This document shows positions 15,408-16,936 of a DNA stretch of 16,936 nt, one piece after another (positions within the stretch are counted from its first letter, which is position 1; every line of letters begins with the position of its first letter). The notes under the pieces were generated by a model that was given only the letters and a program-made list of their open reading frames with translations, ran no database searches and had not been told where the DNA came from. This stretch comes from an uncultured Eubacterium sp. Lineage in GTDB: Bacteria; Bacillota; Clostridia; Lachnospirales; Lachnospiraceae. A program made the translations under genes and the position numbers. The DNA is taken from the NCBI GenBank assembly GCA_934358495.1, contig CAKRKO010000057.1, positions 1 to 16,936 on the forward strand, written 5' to 3'.

Positions 15408-15431
15408 GATATCTTTTCGCATATAGATATC
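15408..15431 (+). promoter_or_regulatory. Paired GATATC sites in the CPBP leader
   Basis: Two GATATC hexamers (15408-15413 and 15426-15431) are separated by 12 bases. Each is a palindrome, so together they can form either a 6-pair hairpin in the mRNA or a paired protein-binding site just after the start of transcription. Confidence 0.4.
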
Positions 15432-15452
15432 AGAGAGGATTTGGACATTATT

Positions 15453-16277
15453 ATGAAAAAATTTGGATACTTTATAAAAAGTCTGTTTCCGGTAGTGATG
15501 GTGTTTATCCTGCAGATTGTTGCAGCCATTCCGACGATGGTATATTTTATGCTGAAATCATCCGAAAACGGCAGTGATTTTCTTTCCGGGCTGACCGGAC
15601 TTACAAACAACCTGGAATATGTACAGACACTGAATATTGTCTATGCAATACTGGCCCTTTTTGTATTTGGTCTGTGGTATTACCGTGTTTTTGTAAAGCC
15701 ATTTCGTAACCGGCCGAAAAAACAGCCGGGAGGATATAGTTTTCATACAATTGTTTCCATTATCTGTCTTGGCATTGGATTACAGTATGTGACCACGCTA
15801 CTCACAGATGCCCTTGGAGTTCTTAGTCCAGAGCTGATTAACAAATACAATGAACAGATGTCCGCTCAAGGCTATGATAATCTGTCTGTAATGCTGCTTA
15901 TATACTCCATTCTGCTGGCTCCGATCGTGGAAGAACTTGTTTTTCGCGGACTTATCTTTCGATTTGCAAGACATGCAATGCCCTTCTGGTTTGCAAATAT
16001 ATTGCAGGCAGCACTGTTTGGATTTGTGCATTTGAATCTGGTTCAGGGCATTTATGCTTTCGCTATGGGACTGTTCCTTGGCTGGATCTGTCATCGGGGG
16101 CGTGGTATCAAGTATTCCATTCCGGTTCATATCGTATTTAATATTATCGGATGCCTGTTTTCCGGTCTGATTGAACTGACACTCACCTTAAATTTCCCGC
16201 TTTTTACAGGACTTGGTATCGCCCTCACAATATTTGCATTGTGGCTGTTCTATACCGACTTTCAATCCGCAAATTAA
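15453..16277 (+). CDS. CPBP-family intramembrane glutamic protease (Abi/Rce1-like)
   Basis: A predicted membrane protein of 274 residues with about seven hydrophobic segments, beginning at residues 8-34 and ending at 253-268. The three CPBP motifs are intact: EELVFRG (Glu160, Glu161, Arg165), FGFVH (Phe189, His193) and HIVFN (His227, Asn230), so it should be an active protease. Family members process prenylated or secreted peptides, or protect against bacteriocins; the substrate here is unknown. The open frame runs up to 15225, but upstream codons cross the promoter and dnaE, so I chose ATG 15453 (MKKFGYFIKS). GAGAGG lies about 14 bases upstream, which is long; an in-frame TTG at 15441 would sit closer. 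It is the only plus-strand gene. Its stop is followed at once by palindromic DNA. Confidence 0.88.
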   Translation: MKKFGYFIKSLFPVVMVFILQIVAAIPTMVYFMLKSSENGSDFLSGLTGLTNNLEYVQTLNIVYAILALFVFGLWYYRVFVKPFRNRPKKQPGGYSFHTIVSIICLGIGLQYVTTLLTDALGVLSPELINKYNEQMSAQGYDNLSVMLLIYSILLAPIVEELVFRGLIFRFARHAMPFWFANILQAALFGFVHLNLVQGIYAFAMGLFLGWICHRGRGIKYSIPVHIVFNIIGCLFSGLIELTLTLNFPLFTGLGIALTIFALWLFYTDFQSAN

Positions 16278-16298
16278 ATTCTTGTTTAGGGAATCTTA

Positions 16299-16502
16299 GA
16301 ACAGGATGTGACAAAAACTCCAATGCAGGCACGACGGATTTCCTATCTTCGCTGCGCCGCCTATCTTCGACCGCTTCCGCGAACTCACCAACAGCAAAAG
16401 CAGCTGTTGGCTCAGACACACTCCCGCGGTCGAGCTATGCTCGCTCCGATAACGGAAATTCGTCTACCGCCTTGCCTTGGAGTTTATGCTCACATCCTGT
16501 TC
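16299..16502. repeat. Nested ~204-base imperfect palindrome
   Basis: Stems from outside in: GAACAGGATGTGA/TCACATCCTGTTC (16299-16311 with 16490-16502, 13 perfect pairs), AAACTCCAA/TTGGAGTTT (16315-16323 with 16477-16485, 9 perfect), GACGGATTTCC/GGAAATTCGTC (16333-16343 with 16454-16464, 11 pairs with one G-T), CGACCGC/GCGGTCG (16368-16374 with 16426-16432, 7 perfect) and CCAACAGC/GCTGTTGG (16388-16395 with 16403-16410, 8 perfect, 7-base loop). The arms stay in register over 90 bases each. It looks like a MITE- or REP-like element or the template of a long hairpin RNA. Confidence 0.8.
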
Positions 16503-16528
16503 CATTTACGCCATGGCACTTCGTGACA

Positions 16529-16574
16529 CGCATGCATATACTTCACTGAAGTAATAAGCACTATGCTGCATGCG
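16529..16574. repeat. 46-base palindrome between the two large ones
   Basis: CGCATGC (16529-16535) pairs with GCATGCG (16568-16574), and inside lies the 15-base palindrome TACTTC-ACT-GAAGTA (16539-16553). Confidence 0.55.
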
Positions 16575-16628
16575 CAGATTAACATATCGAAAGATGACTT
16601 GCATGTAAGCGCTTGGCTATGGACGCTA

Positions 16629-16749
16629 CCCTTGACAGAAGAAAAAAGAACGGCTTTCCCTTTGTTACCGACGGCGAAGAACTCAAGAACATGTAGATTT
16701 TCTCCGTCGCTGGCAATAGTGTAGCCGTTCTTTTTTTCTCTTTCAAGGG
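16629..16749. repeat. ~121-base palindrome with terminator-like core
   Basis: The 27-base arms at 16629-16655 and 16723-16749 match as reverse complements at 24 of 27 positions, including a perfect AGAACGGCT/AGCCGTTCT core next to A- and T-runs. Inside, CGACGG (16669-16674) pairs with CCGTCG (16704-16709). Either strand would give a strong GC stem followed by T-runs, so it can act as a two-way terminator for the CPBP gene and for whatever lies to the right. Confidence 0.7.
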
Positions 16750-16753
16750 CATG

Positions 16754-16819
16754 CCGCTACGCGGTAGCTGAAATTCTCCCTCAGGCTCTGAATCTAAGAA
16801 CATATAGCGGCTTCGCCGC
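16754..16819. repeat. Two GC hairpins with three-base loops
   Basis: CCGC-TAC-GCGG (16754-16764) and GCGGC-TTC-GCCGC (16807-16819) are small perfect hairpins. GCCGCTA (16753-16759) can instead pair with TAGCGGC (16805-16811), so the two hairpins and one longer stem are alternatives. Confidence 0.5.
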
Positions 16820-16920
16820 CAGAACAAACAATTACGGACTGATGTTAAGCAATTATAAATCTGTACAATAAGGTTTTTTAAACTGTTTTTAGATTTTGAG
16901 CCAGAGGTAAGAGCAAAGCC

Positions 16921-16933
16921 ACCGCAACGCGGT
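16921..16933. repeat. GC hairpin at the window edge
   Basis: ACCGC-AAC-GCGGT, five perfect pairs and a three-base loop, the same form as the hairpins at 16754, 16807 and 8733. It may belong to a further repeat cut by the window edge. Confidence 0.4.
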
Positions 16934-16936
16934 TCC

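Larger units (their letters stand above)
16278..16936. other. Palindrome-rich non-coding stretch
   Basis: About 660 bases without a gene I can support. Short open frames here lack ribosome binding sites and run through the inverted repeats. The stretch holds several inverted repeats in series: 16299-16502, 16529-16574, 16629-16749 and the small hairpins at 16754-16764, 16807-16819 and 16921-16933. The bases at 16835-16910 between the hairpins are AT-rich and show nothing I recognise. The window ends inside the stretch. Confidence 0.7.

Noticed and set aside
15453..16277. The CPBP gene as part of a bacteriocin immunity or phage defence locus
   Set aside because: No bacteriocin precursor, transporter, toxin or other defence gene is next to it; the neighbour is dnaE, and the other side is non-coding to the window edge.
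16241..16549. Short plus-strand open frames (72-102 codons) across the first large palindrome
   Set aside because: They overlap the CPBP end or run through the inverted repeat, lack a ribosome binding site, and their translation resembles nothing I know.
16278..16936. A CRISPR array or integron attC site
   Set aside because: The repeats are inverted and differ from each other; there is no regular direct-repeat and spacer pattern, and no integrase or Cas gene in the window.

Overview
The window looks like an ordinary chromosomal stretch of a low-to-middle GC Firmicute, most likely a Lachnospiraceae (gut Clostridia). The clues are a respiratory-type pyrK/pyrD pair, the dnaE-pfkA adjacency, a NiaR-type niacin repressor, a RelQ-type alarmone synthetase and strong AGGAGG ribosome binding sites. 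Thirteen genes lie on the minus strand and one on the plus strand. I cannot name the genus from the sequence.

Layout from right to left, the direction of minus-strand transcription. dnaE (replicative polymerase alpha subunit, 15237-11761) is followed by pfkA (11695-10721), which ends at a strong terminator (10578-10618). A second unit follows: a SpoU-family rRNA methyltransferase, a small conserved protein of 88 residues, niaR, relQ and a short-form ahcY (10465-6717). It closes at a terminator at 6576-6607. The first three genes of that unit are almost touching. relQ and ahcY follow a 245-base spacer that holds two extended -10 promoters and a palindromic element. A third unit holds a TPR lipoprotein and hflX, coupled stop-to-start (6385-4124). 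A pyrimidine unit comes last: pyrC, pyrF, pyrK and pyrD (4056-75), with a good promoter just upstream of pyrC. The one plus-strand gene, a CPBP-family intramembrane protease (15453-16277), diverges from dnaE and has its own well-formed promoter.

Functionally, PyrC, PyrK/PyrD and PyrF supply steps 3, 4 and 6 of UMP synthesis; pyrB and pyrE are not in the window. AhcY, RelQ and NiaR deal with methyl-cycle by-products, starvation signalling and NAD precursors. Every coding gene seen looks intact.

I found no coding system that I would call new. The parts that known genes do not explain are non-coding. First, about 640 bases after the CPBP gene (16278-16936) are packed with palindromes, including a nested ~204-base palindrome and a ~120-base terminator-like palindrome. 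Second, a 91-base palindromic element upstream of relQ sits between two 19-base direct repeats, each carrying an extended -10 promoter. Third, a hairpin-rich stretch downstream of ahcY could be a small RNA. Fourth, a 13-base sequence starting at the stop codon is shared by the 3' ends of pyrD and the CPBP gene, at opposite ends of the window. All base pairing here was read by eye; no folding or database search was run.
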